Positions 41,001 to 50,778 are shown, counted from the stretch's first letter. The stretch is DNA of 64,000 bases from an uncultured Oscillospiraceae bacterium (GCA_910583935.1 CAJTZM010000004.1:33938-97937), one strand, 5' to 3'. Notes: generated by a model from the letters alone, not told the origin. Made by a program: numbers and translations.

Positions 41001-42514
41001 GTTGCTGGGGGTTTACTGGTGATATCGTACACTATACGATTGATCCCGCGTACCTCATTGATAATGCGATTTGACACCTTTTCCAATACGTCATAAGGGA
41101 TTCGCGCCCAATCGGCTGTCATGAAATCAGTGGTCGTTACACCGCGTAGCGCCAAGGTATAATCGTATGTACGAACATCTCCCATTACACCCACCGAACG
41201 CATAGAGGTCAGTACCGCAAAATATTGATGAATATCCCGGTCTATCTGCGCGTCGGCAATTTCCTGCCGGAAAATTGCATCTGCGTCCCGCAAAATGTCC
41301 AATTTTTCCTTTGTAATTTCGCCTATGACTCGAATAGCAAGTCCCGGACCCGGAAACGGCTGTCTCCAAACGAGGTAATCTGCCAAGCCCAATTCTTTTC
41401 CCAATTTACGAACCTCATCCTTAAACAAAGGCCGAAGCGGTTCAATAATCTCTTTAAAATCTACATAGTCCGGCAAACCGCCTACATTGTGATGGCTTTT
41501 GATGACCGCTGCGTCGCCGGCGCCAGATTCGATTACATCCGGGTAAATGGTTCCCTGAACCAGATAATCTACCCGGCCGATCTTTTTCGCTTCTTCTTCA
41601 AATACGCGGATAAATTCCTCACCGATGATCTTGCGCTTTTTCTCCGGCTCTGTTACGCCGGACAGCTTATCCAAAAAACGCTTTTCCGCGTTGACTCTTA
41701 AAAAATGGATTCCCTTATCCGCAAAAGCGGCTTCCACCTCATCTCCCTCGTTTTTGCGCATCAAGCCATGATCCACAAAAATACAGGTCAGCTGCCCGCC
41801 AACCGCTTTGGCCAGCAGCGCCGCCGCAACCGAGCTGTCCACACCGCCGGACAGCGCCAGCAGCACCTTTCCATCTCCTACCTTTTTCCGAATTTCCTCG
41901 ATGGTGTTCTGCGCATAGTCACCCATGGTCCAATCGCCTTTTGCTCCACAAACGCCGTAGAGAAAATTGTAAAGCATTTTCGTCCCATTTTCGGTATGAA
42001 GAACTTCCGGGTGAAACTGCAATCCATACAGCCTTTTCTCCTGGTTCTGCATCGCCGCCGTAGGGCAGGATTTTGTATGGGCAGCCACAGAGAAGCCCTC
42101 CGGCATCTTATCCACATAATCTGTATGACTCATCCAGGTGATTCCCTCTGCGGAAAGCCCGGAAAACAGCGGGCAGGCCATATCAAATTCTGTCTTTGTT
42201 TTTCCATATTCCCTGGAGTTTGGCGAGGTCACATGGCCGCCCAGTACATAGGTCATAACCTGGATGCCGTAACAGATTCCCAACACCGGAACGCCCAACT
42301 CAAATACCTCTTTGCCACACCGGGGCGCATCCTCCAGATATACGCTGTTCGGCCCGCCGGTAAAAATAATCCCGATGGGCTTTTTTGCAAGAATTTGATC
42401 TATCGGCGTGTGATAAGGCAAAACCTCACAATAAACGCCGCATTCCCTGACACGGCGCGCGATTAGCTGGTTATACTGTCCTCCAAAATCCAAAATCACA
42501 ATTGTCTGATTCAC
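40985..42514 (-). CDS. guaA: GMP synthase (glutamine-hydrolysing)
   Basis: 509 residues from GTG 42514 with AGGAGG upstream; the longer frame lacks a site. N-terminal class I glutamine amidotransferase with VPVLGICYGIQVM (nucleophile Cys) and LQFHPEVLHTENG (His, Glu). ATP pyrophosphatase with PP-loop ALSGGVDSSVAAALL and a C-terminal dimerisation domain ending PATIEWE. It converts XMP to GMP. The 3' end is intact despite the adjacent element. No purine riboswitch was seen upstream. Confidence 0.97.
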   Translation of the reverse strand: MNQTIVILDFGGQYNQLIARRVRECGVYCEVLPYHTPIDQILAKKPIGIIFTGGPNSVYLEDAPRCGKEVFELGVPVLGICYGIQVMTYVLGGHVTSPNSREYGKTKTEFDMACPLFSGLSAEGITWMSHTDYVDKMPEGFSVAAHTKSCPTAAMQNQEKRLYGLQFHPEVLHTENGTKMLYNFLYGVCGAKGDWTMGDYAQNTIEEIRKKVGDGKVLLALSGGVDSSVAAALLAKAVGGQLTCIFVDHGLMRKNEGDEVEAAFADKGIHFLRVNAEKRFLDKLSGVTEPEKKRKIIGEEFIRVFEEEAKKIGRVDYLVQGTIYPDVIESGAGDAAVIKSHHNVGGLPDYVDFKEIIEPLRPLFKDEVRKLGKELGLADYLVWRQPFPGPGLAIRVIGEITKEKLDILRDADAIFRQEIADAQIDRDIHQYFAVLTSMRSVGVMGDVRTYDYTLALRGVTTTDFMTADWARIPYDVLEKVSNRIINEVRGINRIVYDITSKPPATIEWE

Positions 42515-42658
42515 ACCATACCTCCTGCTTTCTTCCCTTCTATTCCCTTTATTCTGCCACAATTGCTGTAAAAATGCAAGCAAAATCCGAAACGGCACCT
42601 GTATAAAAAGCGTGGATTTTCAAAAGATAGGGATAGTTTAAAAGAGGAAGTGATTGGT

Positions 42659-43840
42659 TTGAAAACACTTTTTAGTTTATTTTTGTCCTTTTTATTGATT
42701 CCAGCGCCGCTTTATGAGGATACGCCCTTTATTCAGCCCGTATCCGCTGATTCTTCCGAGAATTTTTCCCATATATCCGTATGCAAGGACGAGATTTGGG
42801 AGCTGTCTGCCCGTCAGCTGGAAATTCGTTTAGGGCTGGAAGAAGGAAAGCTCCCGGGGATTATCGTCACAGCCTTACCGGATAACGGCCGGCTGATTTT
42901 AGACGGCGTGCCAGTAAGCGAATTTTCCCAGCTCAGCCGGGAGGAACTGGATCGTTTGTGCTTTGTCCCTGGCGAAAAGACCCGATTTTCCGGCTTTTCC
43001 TTTATTCCAGACTGCGCTGACCGCTCTACTGCCACGCTCTCTATTGCCGTAGAGGATCAGGTCCCCGCGCCGCCTCAGGCCAGAGATCTACAGCTGTATA
43101 CCTGGTCGGACGTACCAACCGGCAGCTTCTCCTTGTTACAGGACCAGACACAGGAGCTTTTTGTGCATATTACCCAGTCTCCGCAAAAGGGCATTGTTCG
43201 AACCGATGGACTTTCCCTCACCTACCTGCCCTTTTCAGGGATCCATGGTCAGGACAGCTTCTCTTATGTTTTGGTGGACCGCTACGGAAACTTTTCCACT
43301 GAGGCCACCGCTATGGTAAACATCGAAAAAAATAAAAACGGCTTTGTCTTTTCCGATCTGATCGGCCGCCCCGAGGCTGCCTCCGCCATTACCCTGCACA
43401 AAAAATCCATTCTCTGCGGAGAAAAGGTTGGGGAAAGCTGGTATTTCTACCCAGATGATCCGATCAGCTGCGGGCAATTTCTCATCTGCCTGCTGGCGGC
43501 GAAAAACACACCGATTTCCTCCGACTCTGTACAGACTGGCCTATCCAACGACGAGGCGCTTCCCCTATGGCTGAAGCCCTATTTAAAATCCGCAATGGAC
43601 GCAAAATTTTTGACCGAAACGTCCTTCCTTCCGGATGAATATATTTCCTTGGCACAGGCAAAAACGATTCTGCACCGGGCGTTTGATTCATCCTCGCAAA
43701 AAATCGCTTTTTCCTCTGCTGTAACGGCGCTGGGCCCGGCAGCAAACATAGGTCCTGCAAGCCCGGAGGAAAACACGCCGTTGACCCGCGCCGCTTTTGC
43801 CGTAATGCTTGCGGAAATGACCAACAATTTCCCCTCATAA
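42659..43840 (+). CDS. Secreted Ig-like / SLH-domain surface protein
   Basis: 393 residues from a TTG start at 42659, where AGAGGAAG is well placed; a GTG three codons earlier is less likely. A signal peptide (KTLFSLFLSFLLIPAPL) starts it. Two cadherin/Ig-like regions follow (ALPDNGRLILDGVPVSEFSQLS; QSPQKGIVRTDGLSLTYLP with SFSYVLVDRYGN). The C-terminal 170 residues show three degenerate SLH repeats (FYPDDPISCGQFLICLLA, then YISLAQAKTILHRAF and TRAAFAVMLAEM) for cell-wall attachment. Confidence 0.75.
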   Translation: MKTLFSLFLSFLLIPAPLYEDTPFIQPVSADSSENFSHISVCKDEIWELSARQLEIRLGLEEGKLPGIIVTALPDNGRLILDGVPVSEFSQLSREELDRLCFVPGEKTRFSGFSFIPDCADRSTATLSIAVEDQVPAPPQARDLQLYTWSDVPTGSFSLLQDQTQELFVHITQSPQKGIVRTDGLSLTYLPFSGIHGQDSFSYVLVDRYGNFSTEATAMVNIEKNKNGFVFSDLIGRPEAASAITLHKKSILCGEKVGESWYFYPDDPISCGQFLICLLAAKNTPISSDSVQTGLSNDEALPLWLKPYLKSAMDAKFLTETSFLPDEYISLAQAKTILHRAFDSSSQKIAFSSAVTALGPAANIGPASPEENTPLTRAAFAVMLAEMTNNFPS

Positions 43841-43933
43841 AGCATCTAATAGCGGAAACACTACTATCAGCCGGAATCACCCGACAGGGCCTTTTCGGCA
43901 AATGAGCGACAAATCAATAAAGGAGTGGAAACC

Positions 43934-44143
43934 ATGCTGGATAAAACCGCTTTAACGCTGGCAATTATCGGCGCGTTGAACTGGGGCTCCATCGGTATCT
44001 TCCAGTTTGATATCGTGGCATGGCTGTTCGGCGGACAGGGCGCTATGCTCAGCCGAATTGTCTATACCCTGGTCGCCCTGGCGGGTGTGTGGTGTATTTC
44101 GCTGCTGTTCCGTGATACCGAAGCTGCAGAATTTACAGAATAG
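43934..44143 (+). CDS. DUF378 membrane protein
   Basis: 69 residues from ATG 43934 with AAAGGAG 8 nt upstream. Two membrane segments with the family signature LTLAIIGALNWGSIGIFQFD and IVYTLVALAGVWCISLL. The family is widespread in Firmicutes with unknown role. Followed by a terminator. Confidence 0.88.
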   Translation: MLDKTALTLAIIGALNWGSIGIFQFDIVAWLFGGQGAMLSRIVYTLVALAGVWCISLLFRDTEAAEFTE

Positions 44144-44154
44144 TCCGCCCATGC

Positions 44155-44189
44155 AAAAAGCGTCCGCCAGCAAGATCGGACGCTTTTTT
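44155..44189 (+). terminator. Terminator after the DUF378 gene
   Basis: AAAAAGCGTCCG (44155-44166) pairs with CGGACGCTTTTT (44177-44188) over a 10-nt loop, ending in TTTTTT. It could act in both directions because the left arm begins with AAAAA. Confidence 0.9.
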
Positions 44190-44240
44190 CCATACGATTC
44201 CTCCGTTTGATCTCTCATGCCGCGAGGTCAAACTGGATCC

Positions 44241-44870
44241 TTACTGATCTTCCTGCGTCAAGCCTCGGTTCAGGCTTTCCCAATCCACTGTGCGCATTTT
44301 CCCCTTCAAAATGGGAAGATACGCAGGGTAATCGTTCGGATACTGGGCAAAGCCGCCTTCTTTCACAAATCGAAAGCCCAAAGAAAGGTAAAGGACCACC
44401 GCCTTGTGGCTCCAGGTTTGGGTATGCAGGTAGATGTATTTTCCCTGTTCCTTCTCCGCCAGTGTTTGCAGCGCTCGCACCGTGACAGCCTTTCCCAGCC
44501 CTTTTCCCTGGTAAGCAGGGTCGACGCTAACCCAATGCAGGGAAGCGGTCCTCCCATCCTTTCCAATTTTGTCAAACCAGGCGGTTGCTGTTGCAGCCGC
44601 CTGGTTTTTCCTCTCATCCCAGACAAACCAGCAGCGCTGCGCTAGCAAGAAGGACTTTGGCAGATACTGTCCGCAAAAATAATCAAGCGCTTGTTTTTGG
44701 GAAGGGAACTCATCTACCGACCATTCCAGCCGCGCCCACTGTTTTTCATCTCCTGGGCGAAACAGCCGGAAGGAAAAACACGCCGGAAGCTCCGGCTGTT
44801 CCCGGCCCTCAAAACCGTCTTTTTCCGTGCGCATAATAATATTTTTGTAAGGAACCGATTTGTCCAGCAT
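44241..44870 (-). CDS. GNAT family N-acetyltransferase
   Basis: 209 residues. The acetyl-CoA site is visible in LHWVSVDPAYQGKGLGKAVTVRALQTL (Q/RxxGxG/A motif), followed by IYLHTQTWSHKAVVLYLSLGFRF. The substrate is not predictable. It has a good AGGAGGG ribosome binding site and lies just downstream of tmcAL, probably in one operon. Confidence 0.88.
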   Translation of the reverse strand: MLDKSVPYKNIIMRTEKDGFEGREQPELPACFSFRLFRPGDEKQWARLEWSVDEFPSQKQALDYFCGQYLPKSFLLAQRCWFVWDERKNQAAATATAWFDKIGKDGRTASLHWVSVDPAYQGKGLGKAVTVRALQTLAEKEQGKYIYLHTQTWSHKAVVLYLSLGFRFVKEGGFAQYPNDYPAYLPILKGKMRTVDWESLNRGLTQEDQ

Positions 44871-44883
44871 CGTATATTCCCTC

Positions 44884-46077
44884 CTATTCCTTTACCAGCA
44901 AAGCGGTGTATTCCCATCCGCAGGGCAGTGGCTTGGGCATTCCCAGTACATATTGGTCGGTGGCCGACGCCTCTAAACGGGCAAAGCCTTCTGGAGCTCC
45001 CCCTAGATTTTGCAGCCAGCGTAGCGATTGGGAGATCGGAAGTCTCACTTCTTTTTTCATCCTCTTTAGAATTTCTTCGCCTTTGGCGCCAATCCCCAAA
45101 ATCCGCAGGTAAGGCGGCGGATTATTCTGCATCCTTGCCGTTACGCCGAGAAAGGCGTGCAGGACCATTCTTCGGGCCCTGCTCTGGGGATATCTTTTGG
45201 ACTGAATCAGCCCATACAGCTGTGGGATCGAAACAGCCTGACGGATTCCTGCATAAAAGCGGTTTTCCACCCCCTCGCTCATATCCGGCAGCGCCTTCAG
45301 CTGCTCCAGCGAACGGGTCCGAAGGGCAGACAGTATACTTCGCTCCAGAAGCTTGATTTGGACAGGCCCTCTTCCCGATAAAAATACCTGCTGATAGATC
45401 ATCCGGCCGGTTTCTGTCAGCCCCTTTTCCGCTTCGTCCCAGGCCTTTTGCTCCAACAGCCCGCGCAGATACGAAGCGCTCATCATCCCGTTTTGCAGGC
45501 CTGGCTGGTCATGCTGCGCGCCTTGTCTTGGCACTGTTACCCAGCTCGGAAAAAAATCCAGCCTGTGAGCCGCCTTTAGATATTCTAACGCCAGGATATT
45601 ATTGGGTCTGCCTAATACCGCCGCCGTCTCCTCCCCGGCAAGATCCTCCACAGCCCTAGCGCGGGCAGCGGCATAGGAGACGCCTTGTGCCCGGCGCGCC
45701 TGAAACGCTGGCTCAAATCGCTTTGACAGCAGTACCGCCAGCGTACTTTGCAGCTGCTTCAGCGGGTCCTCCGCCCCAAAGCTCACCATATCTACACATC
45801 CCGCTGCCTGCATTAAAGAAAGTGAGCCGTAGGCGAACGTCTCGGCTGACGCAGTCGCAAAGGGCAGCGGCAGTTCTATGACCAAATCCACGCCGCCGCA
45901 CAAAGCGGCCCGGACGCGGGTCCATTTATCCAGTATGGCGGGTGCGCCCCGCTGGACAAAATTCCCGCTCATCACCGCTACAATATGGGTTGCACCTGCC
46001 CGGCGGGCCTGCTCAATCTGATAAGCATGACCTTTATGAAAAGGATTGTATTCCGCTGTGATCCCACAAATTTTCAT
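44884..46077 (-). CDS. tmcAL: tRNA(Met) cytidine acetate ligase
   Basis: 397 residues from ATG 46077. The nucleotidylyltransferase core starts KICGITAEYNPFHKGHAYQIEQ with the HxGH motif and continues VAVMSGNFVQRGAPAILDKWTR, GVDLVIELP and SFGAEDP. The C-terminal helical domain ends in YTALLVKE. The family uses ATP and acetate to make N4-acetylcytidine at the wobble base of elongator tRNA-Met. A 10-bp hairpin lies just upstream. Confidence 0.9.
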   Translation of the reverse strand: MKICGITAEYNPFHKGHAYQIEQARRAGATHIVAVMSGNFVQRGAPAILDKWTRVRAALCGGVDLVIELPLPFATASAETFAYGSLSLMQAAGCVDMVSFGAEDPLKQLQSTLAVLLSKRFEPAFQARRAQGVSYAAARARAVEDLAGEETAAVLGRPNNILALEYLKAAHRLDFFPSWVTVPRQGAQHDQPGLQNGMMSASYLRGLLEQKAWDEAEKGLTETGRMIYQQVFLSGRGPVQIKLLERSILSALRTRSLEQLKALPDMSEGVENRFYAGIRQAVSIPQLYGLIQSKRYPQSRARRMVLHAFLGVTARMQNNPPPYLRILGIGAKGEEILKRMKKEVRLPISQSLRWLQNLGGAPEGFARLEASATDQYVLGMPKPLPCGWEYTALLVKE

Positions 46078-46095
46078 TTTATCCGCTTTCCTCGA

Positions 46096-46378
46096 ATGCC
46101 TGCCGCTCCCGGCAGGCATCAAGGCAAAAACCGCACAAACCGGAGTTGGCCAAGCCTACAGGGTTCTCAAAACAGGCGTTCAATGGTCTTTTATTGTAAT
46201 GATACCACACCGCCTAAAGGTTTTACAAGGATGGATCGAGTAAGGGGCAGCCGCAGATTTCTAAAAAACGCTGTGGATCGCAAAGCTCTTACTTCCGCTT
46301 TCATCTTTGTATATGCTCCTCGCCGTATTCTCCGTCAAAGCGCAGCACGGCAGTAACCCGCATTGGATAACCGCCCGA
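46096..46378. other. Hairpin and otherwise empty intergenic region upstream of tmcAL
   Basis: ATGCCTGCCG (46096-46105) and CGGCAGGCAT (46110-46119) form a perfect 10-bp hairpin about 20 nt before the tmcAL start, in its leader. From 46120 to 46378 I see no gene, no clear promoter and no repeat. Confidence 0.6.
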
Positions 46379-46873
46379 TCAATCGGAGAGGATCGAATCC
46401 AAATCAAAAAGGGCTTTTTCGTAATCTTGTACAAAATACCGAATATTTTTGCGTCCTTTTTGAATGACGGTATGCCCTTCCGCTTCCAGCTTTTCTTTCT
46501 GCGCTTGAGTGCCGCCGGGATATTTTGGATTCAGCTCTCCGTCTGCCTTCAGCGTTCGCCAATAGGGTGTTATGTCCGTCGAACGCTGGAAGCTCGCCCA
46601 CGCCGCAATCGACACAAAGATTCCCGCTGTAATGGGCTCCGTAAAATCCGCCCCGCTTCGTTTCGCAAAGTATTCCCGTATCTTCCCAATAGTCATGACC
46701 TTTCCCGCGGGGACCTGCTTCATCACTCGGTCATAATCAAGGGGCGGCGCGAAGTACATTCTGTCCCCGCCATATTTTTGAATGCTTTTCGCGTCGGTGA
46801 TCGTCTCAATTTTCGGCATACCCTTACTTTCGTACAGCATGGCATTAAAATCTTTTTTCTCTTCATTGGCCAT
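46379..46873 (-). CDS. Alkyltransferase-like (MGMT family) protein lacking the active-site Cys
   Basis: 164 residues. DYDRVMKQVPAGKVMTIGKIREYFAKRSGADFTEPITAGIF resembles the HTH part of the MGMT/AGT DNA-binding domain. The expected PCHR motif is replaced by TPYWRTL, so methyl transfer is not possible, as in alkyltransferase-like (ATL) proteins that flag damage for repair. The C-terminus (QAQKEKLEAEGHTVIQKGRKNI) is typical of the bacterial branch annotated as MGMT family protein. Confidence 0.8.
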   Translation of the reverse strand: MANEEKKDFNAMLYESKGMPKIETITDAKSIQKYGGDRMYFAPPLDYDRVMKQVPAGKVMTIGKIREYFAKRSGADFTEPITAGIFVSIAAWASFQRSTDITPYWRTLKADGELNPKYPGGTQAQKEKLEAEGHTVIQKGRKNIRYFVQDYEKALFDLDSILSD

Positions 46874-47155
46874 ATCAATCGCCTCCTATAATAAGAGAAT
46901 ACCCTGTTTTTGGACGCTGCGCAATGAGGCGGTTAAAAAACGTTTTTTCTCACAGCTTTCTCCGGTCAAGCCGCCCTGGTAATATCGCGGCCAGATTAAG
47001 ACTTGGGTACAATTGTCGAAACGGTCGTGATTTTTGCCGGCAGTGCTTATCGAAACTGGAACTTGCATGGATTTTCCTTGCTTTTTTCCCGTTCTTGTAA
47101 TAATATTAAATTATATGACAACCGTCAATGATATACAAACAGGGAGGAATACTAC

Positions 47156-48352
47156 ATGAAGGTTTTGGTTATCAATGCCGGCAGCTCATCCTTAAAATAC
47201 CAGCTGATCGACATGGAGGATGAGTCTGTTCTGGCGAAAGGCAACTGTGAGCGCATCGGGGTGGATGGCCTGATTACCCACAAGACCGCCGACGGGCGCA
47301 CCGTATCCCACAACACCCCCTTCCCCACCCATAAGGAAGCGTTTATGGAGGTTGTAAAGATCCTGACCGAAGGGGATGGCAAGGTCATCGACTCGGTCAA
47401 AGAGATTTCTGCTGTCGGCCACCGTGTACTCCATGGCAGCGAGGTTTATAAGACCTCCACCCTGGTCACCGACAAGGTAATCGAGGACATTTTCTCCTTC
47501 TCTGAGCTGGGCCCGCTGCACAATCCGCCGCAGGCCACCGCTATGAAGGCCTGTCAGGAGGTTTTCGGCAAGGAGACCCCTATGGTCGCAATCTTCGACA
47601 CCTCTTTCCATCAAACCATGCCGCCAAAGGCCTACATGTTCGGCGTTCCGTATGAATACTACGAAAAATACTCGATCCGCCGCTATGGGTTCCACGGCAC
47701 CAGTCATCGTTTTGTCAGCGGAAGATATGGTCAGCTTCATGGCTCCATTGAGGGAACCAAAATCATCACCTGTCATCTGGGCAACGGAAGCTCCATTTCC
47801 GCCATTCAAGACGGCAAGGTTGTCGATACCTCCATGGGCTTCACCCCTCTTGACGGTTTTATTATGGGCACCCGCAGCGGTGGAATTGATCCTTCCGTAG
47901 TCACCTATATCATGAATAAAGAGGGCTTAACCCCTGACCAGATGTCCGATTTGATGAATAAAAAATCCGGATTTTTAGGTGTGTCGGGCGTTTCCAGCGA
48001 CTGCCGCGATCTATGGGCCGCCGCAAATAAGGGCAATCCTCGGGCGAAGCTGACGTTGGAAATTGTCAGCTACCAGATCAAAAAATTTATCGGTTCCTAC
48101 GCGGCCGCCATGGGCGGCGTGGACGCGGTCATCTTTACCGGCGGCATCGGCGAGAACGACAGCGCCATGCGGGCGCTGGTCTGCGAGGACATGGCGTTTT
48201 TGGGTATGAAGCTGGATACTGAGCGCAACAAAGTCCGCGATGAGGCAAAAATTTCAGCCGACGATTCTAAGGTGGAAATTTGGGTTATTCCCACTAACGA
48301 GGAGCTGCTAATCGCCCGGGATACGATGGAAATTGTCTCTAAGCTTTTGTAA
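47156..48352 (+). CDS. ackA: Acetate kinase
   Basis: 398 residues, full length. Family motifs: VLVINAGSSSLKYQLID, GHRVLHGSEVY, FDTSFHQTMPP, YGFHGTSHRFV, ITCHLGNGSSI and VFTGGIGENDSAMR (here IFTGGIGENDSAMR). It interconverts acetate and acetyl phosphate and makes ATP in fermentation. GGGAGG precedes the ATG; a separate pta gene is not next to it here. Confidence 0.98.
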   Translation: MKVLVINAGSSSLKYQLIDMEDESVLAKGNCERIGVDGLITHKTADGRTVSHNTPFPTHKEAFMEVVKILTEGDGKVIDSVKEISAVGHRVLHGSEVYKTSTLVTDKVIEDIFSFSELGPLHNPPQATAMKACQEVFGKETPMVAIFDTSFHQTMPPKAYMFGVPYEYYEKYSIRRYGFHGTSHRFVSGRYGQLHGSIEGTKIITCHLGNGSSISAIQDGKVVDTSMGFTPLDGFIMGTRSGGIDPSVVTYIMNKEGLTPDQMSDLMNKKSGFLGVSGVSSDCRDLWAAANKGNPRAKLTLEIVSYQIKKFIGSYAAAMGGVDAVIFTGGIGENDSAMRALVCEDMAFLGMKLDTERNKVRDEAKISADDSKVEIWVIPTNEELLIARDTMEIVSKLL

Positions 48353-48362
48353 TAATAGAAGG

Positions 48363-48392
48363 AAAAAAGGACGCCTGCGGCGTCCTTTTTTC
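48363..48392 (+). terminator. Terminator after ackA
   Basis: AAAAAAGGACGCC and GGCGTCCTTTTTT (48363-48392) form a 13-bp stem with loop TGC, U-rich on either strand. Confidence 0.92.
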
Positions 48393-48449
48393 CCTTTTTG
48401 CCAAATGACCTTCACCTGCATTATATTTTTCAGCTTCCCGCACAGGCTG

Positions 48450-49184
48450 TCAGGCTTTTGGAAAGCTAGCTTTGACAATCGCGTCGAACAGGTCCATCTG
48501 GTATGCATAATGGTCAATGACCTTCTGCTTATCGTGATCTCGAATGTAGGCAAGATCTCGTACCACAAAAAAAAGATCATCACTGACTACCAAAAAATCC
48601 TTAGCAAAAATGGTATTCTTCACCATCAGCTTACAGCCATCCTTAATGGGCAGGTCCGGATATTTTTCATGCAAATCAACAAAAATCGGGCGGTTTGCGT
48701 CCTTCATCATCTCGTTATACTGAATCTCGTCAAAAATATAAATGGCCGTGTCGCTGTCCATTTCTCCCGCCAAAGCAGTGGTAGCCGCCAGATACTCCCG
48801 AATATCTTCCGTATCCTCGTCCGGCCGGACAATATCTGATTCCAACCCGTCAACTACCGTATCCTCCTCGCTGACGTCCGGAAGCGCCGAATAGCCAAAA
48901 CGCACATTGATGCCATCCTTACCGTCATAGTCGCCCGCATAGTTTTCCAGCTTGTTCTGAATCTGCTCCACATTCAGCGCCGCCGCCGTATCGCTTCGGC
49001 AGACCAGATAGACGGTTGCGTCATACTGCATCTGATTGAGCATACTGTAGAGGATACTGCTGCCTAAAATCAAAATGCACAGGATGATCACCGTCGGCCA
49101 TTTATAATAAAACCAGTAATTTTGAAGCCAATCCCTCCATCCCCTTTTTTGCATATCCTCTTTTTTCAATCGAAACCGGTCCAT
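48450..49184 (-). CDS. Single-pass membrane protein of unknown function
   Basis: 244 residues. A short basic cytoplasmic part ends in WLQNYWFYYKW, followed by one membrane helix (TVIILCILILGSSILYSML) and an extracellular domain of about 190 acidic residues. No enzymatic motif was found. It stands alone between ackA and greA. GAGGT lies 6 nt before the ATG. Confidence 0.65.
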   Translation of the reverse strand: MDRFRLKKEDMQKRGWRDWLQNYWFYYKWPTVIILCILILGSSILYSMLNQMQYDATVYLVCRSDTAAALNVEQIQNKLENYAGDYDGKDGINVRFGYSALPDVSEEDTVVDGLESDIVRPDEDTEDIREYLAATTALAGEMDSDTAIYIFDEIQYNEMMKDANRPIFVDLHEKYPDLPIKDGCKLMVKNTIFAKDFLVVSDDLFFVVRDLAYIRDHDKQKVIDHYAYQMDLFDAIVKASFPKA

Positions 49185-49328
49185 TTTTTTACCTCAAATC
49201 TTAATCATGGCCAAAATTTCTAAAATTCATTTTTATTATACAAAAGATTTGAAGATAAGCCATCTGCATTTTGTGAACAAATCGCGAATTTTTTCATTTA
49301 TTTCGTTTGGCAGCCAATACAGATGCAA

Positions 49329-49381
49329 AAAACCTAAGAGCCTGAACAGCCGTTTTTCACCGTTCGGGCTCTTAGGTTTTT
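49329..49381 (-). terminator. Terminator after greA
   Basis: Arms AAAACCTAAGAGCC (49329-49342) and GGGCTCTTAGGTTTT (49366-49380) form a long stem; on the minus strand it follows the greA stop and is U-rich at its end. Confidence 0.9.
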
Positions 49382-49397
49382 ATCGCCTTTGTTCGTT

Positions 49398-49871
49398 TTA
49401 TTTGGAAATCTCCAGGATTTTTAAATGCATGATGCCGGCGGGGATCTCCACATCAATTTCTTCGTCGATGCGGCCTCCAATCAATCCCTTTCCCAGCGGG
49501 GATTCATCGGAAATACGGTTTTCCATCGGGTCCGCTTCCGCCGAACCAACGATCTGATACTCCTCTTCCTCTTCTAAATCCATATCGAAAATCCGCACCT
49601 TGGAGCCTACGCTGACAACATCGGTAGAAAGCTCGCTTGTATCGACCACCTCAACCACCTTCAGCATTGCTTCCAATTGGGTAATTTTTGCCTCAATAAT
49701 TGCCTGCTCATTTTTTGCTTCGTCATACTCGCTGTTTTCGGATAAATCTCCAAAGGACAGCGCCAATTTTATCTTTTCGGCAATTTCCTTACGCCGGACC
49801 GTTTTTAAATTCTCAAGCTCCTGCTCAATCTTTTTTAAACCGTCTTCTGTCAGACGTTTCTTTTCAGCCAT
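49398..49871 (-). CDS. greA: Transcription elongation factor GreA
   Basis: 157 residues, normal length. N-terminal coiled coil with LSFGDLSENSEYDEAKNEQA (acidic tip residues D and E that activate transcript cleavage) and C-terminal FKBP-like domain (YQIVGSAEADP, ISDESPLGKGLIG). It rescues backtracked RNA polymerase. Well-placed GGAAGATG start region upstream. Confidence 0.97.
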   Translation of the reverse strand: MAEKKRLTEDGLKKIEQELENLKTVRRKEIAEKIKLALSFGDLSENSEYDEAKNEQAIIEAKITQLEAMLKVVEVVDTSELSTDVVSVGSKVRIFDMDLEEEEEYQIVGSAEADPMENRISDESPLGKGLIGGRIDEEIDVEIPAGIMHLKILEISK

Positions 49872-49980
49872 AACTACATCTTCCTTTCTATCCGTGCCGT
49901 TGCAGACAGTAGTTGTATTATAATTCAGCCCTTATCTTTCTGTCAAGCCACAAACTGAAAACCTTCTGTGAACAAAAGCG

Positions 49981-50778
49981 TTACCGGTCCAGGCATCCCT
50001 CTGACGAAAGACGGACCAGCTCGCTCCACCCGAAGGACGCGCCGTTTTGCCTTCCTTGGCAGGGAATTTCCTCCAGAGAAAGCCATCCTTCCTGGAAGCA
50101 AGCCGCCAAAAAATCCTGAGGCGAAATCCCCTCCGGCAGGCTCCAATCACCGAATACCAACGGCGACGGCTCCAGACAAATTCCCTTACCCCGTTCCGAA
50201 ACCGCCGTTAAAATAATCCCCTGGAATCCCCGCCATGGCCGCAGCCACCCTTCCGGGTCCAGCAGCAATCCGCTGGAGTGCTTTGGCAGACTTTCCCCAT
50301 GCAGCAGCACAACGCCGTATTCCTCCAGCAGCTCCTTTGCCAAAGCCTGACGGAGATTTTCCCTTTCGCTGATCAGCGTAAACGCCGGACTGCAAAAGAT
50401 CCATTCTCTCAGCCAGCTTTGCCGTGTTCCCTTCCGATCAGCCAGGATAATCCTCCTGCCGCTCATCGGGCAGTCCAGCTGGGACAGCAAAGCGTTTGCC
50501 GCTTGATGAAAAAAGACCTCCTCCCAGGATTGCGCCGAAAAAGCCGGGAATCCCTCCGGCGCTGTCAAGCTCTTGGGCAGCAGAAAATATACACCTCTTT
50601 GAACCACTTTTTCCAGCTGATCCCACCGCACTCTGCGGTCGCAAACCCGCAATACCCGATAATCTCCCCAAGGACTTTGGCGCTTTTCCTCCGTTGGCGC
50701 ATATCTGCGAAGGCGAAGCTTGATTTTTTCCAAAAGCGTTTTTTGCTTCCACCGCTCCACTTCAACCACGGCAATCAT
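49981..50778 (-). CDS. Hypothetical protein (265 aa)
   Basis: 265 residues with a basic N-terminus (MIAVVEVERWKQKTLLEKIKLRLRRY). No membrane segment or known motif; Trp-rich C-terminal half (GWLRPWRGFQGIIL, GDWSLPEGISPQDFL). Ends with no strong terminator seen. I do not recognise the family. Confidence 0.5.
   Translation of the reverse strand: MIAVVEVERWKQKTLLEKIKLRLRRYAPTEEKRQSPWGDYRVLRVCDRRVRWDQLEKVVQRGVYFLLPKSLTAPEGFPAFSAQSWEEVFFHQAANALLSQLDCPMSGRRIILADRKGTRQSWLREWIFCSPAFTLISERENLRQALAKELLEEYGVVLLHGESLPKHSSGLLLDPEGWLRPWRGFQGIILTAVSERGKGICLEPSPLVFGDWSLPEGISPQDFLAACFQEGWLSLEEIPCQGRQNGASFGWSELVRLSSEGCLDR

Noticed and set aside
42515..42658. Guanine riboswitch upstream of guaA
   Set aside because: The short leader lacks the conserved three-way junction sequence; nothing riboswitch-like was seen.
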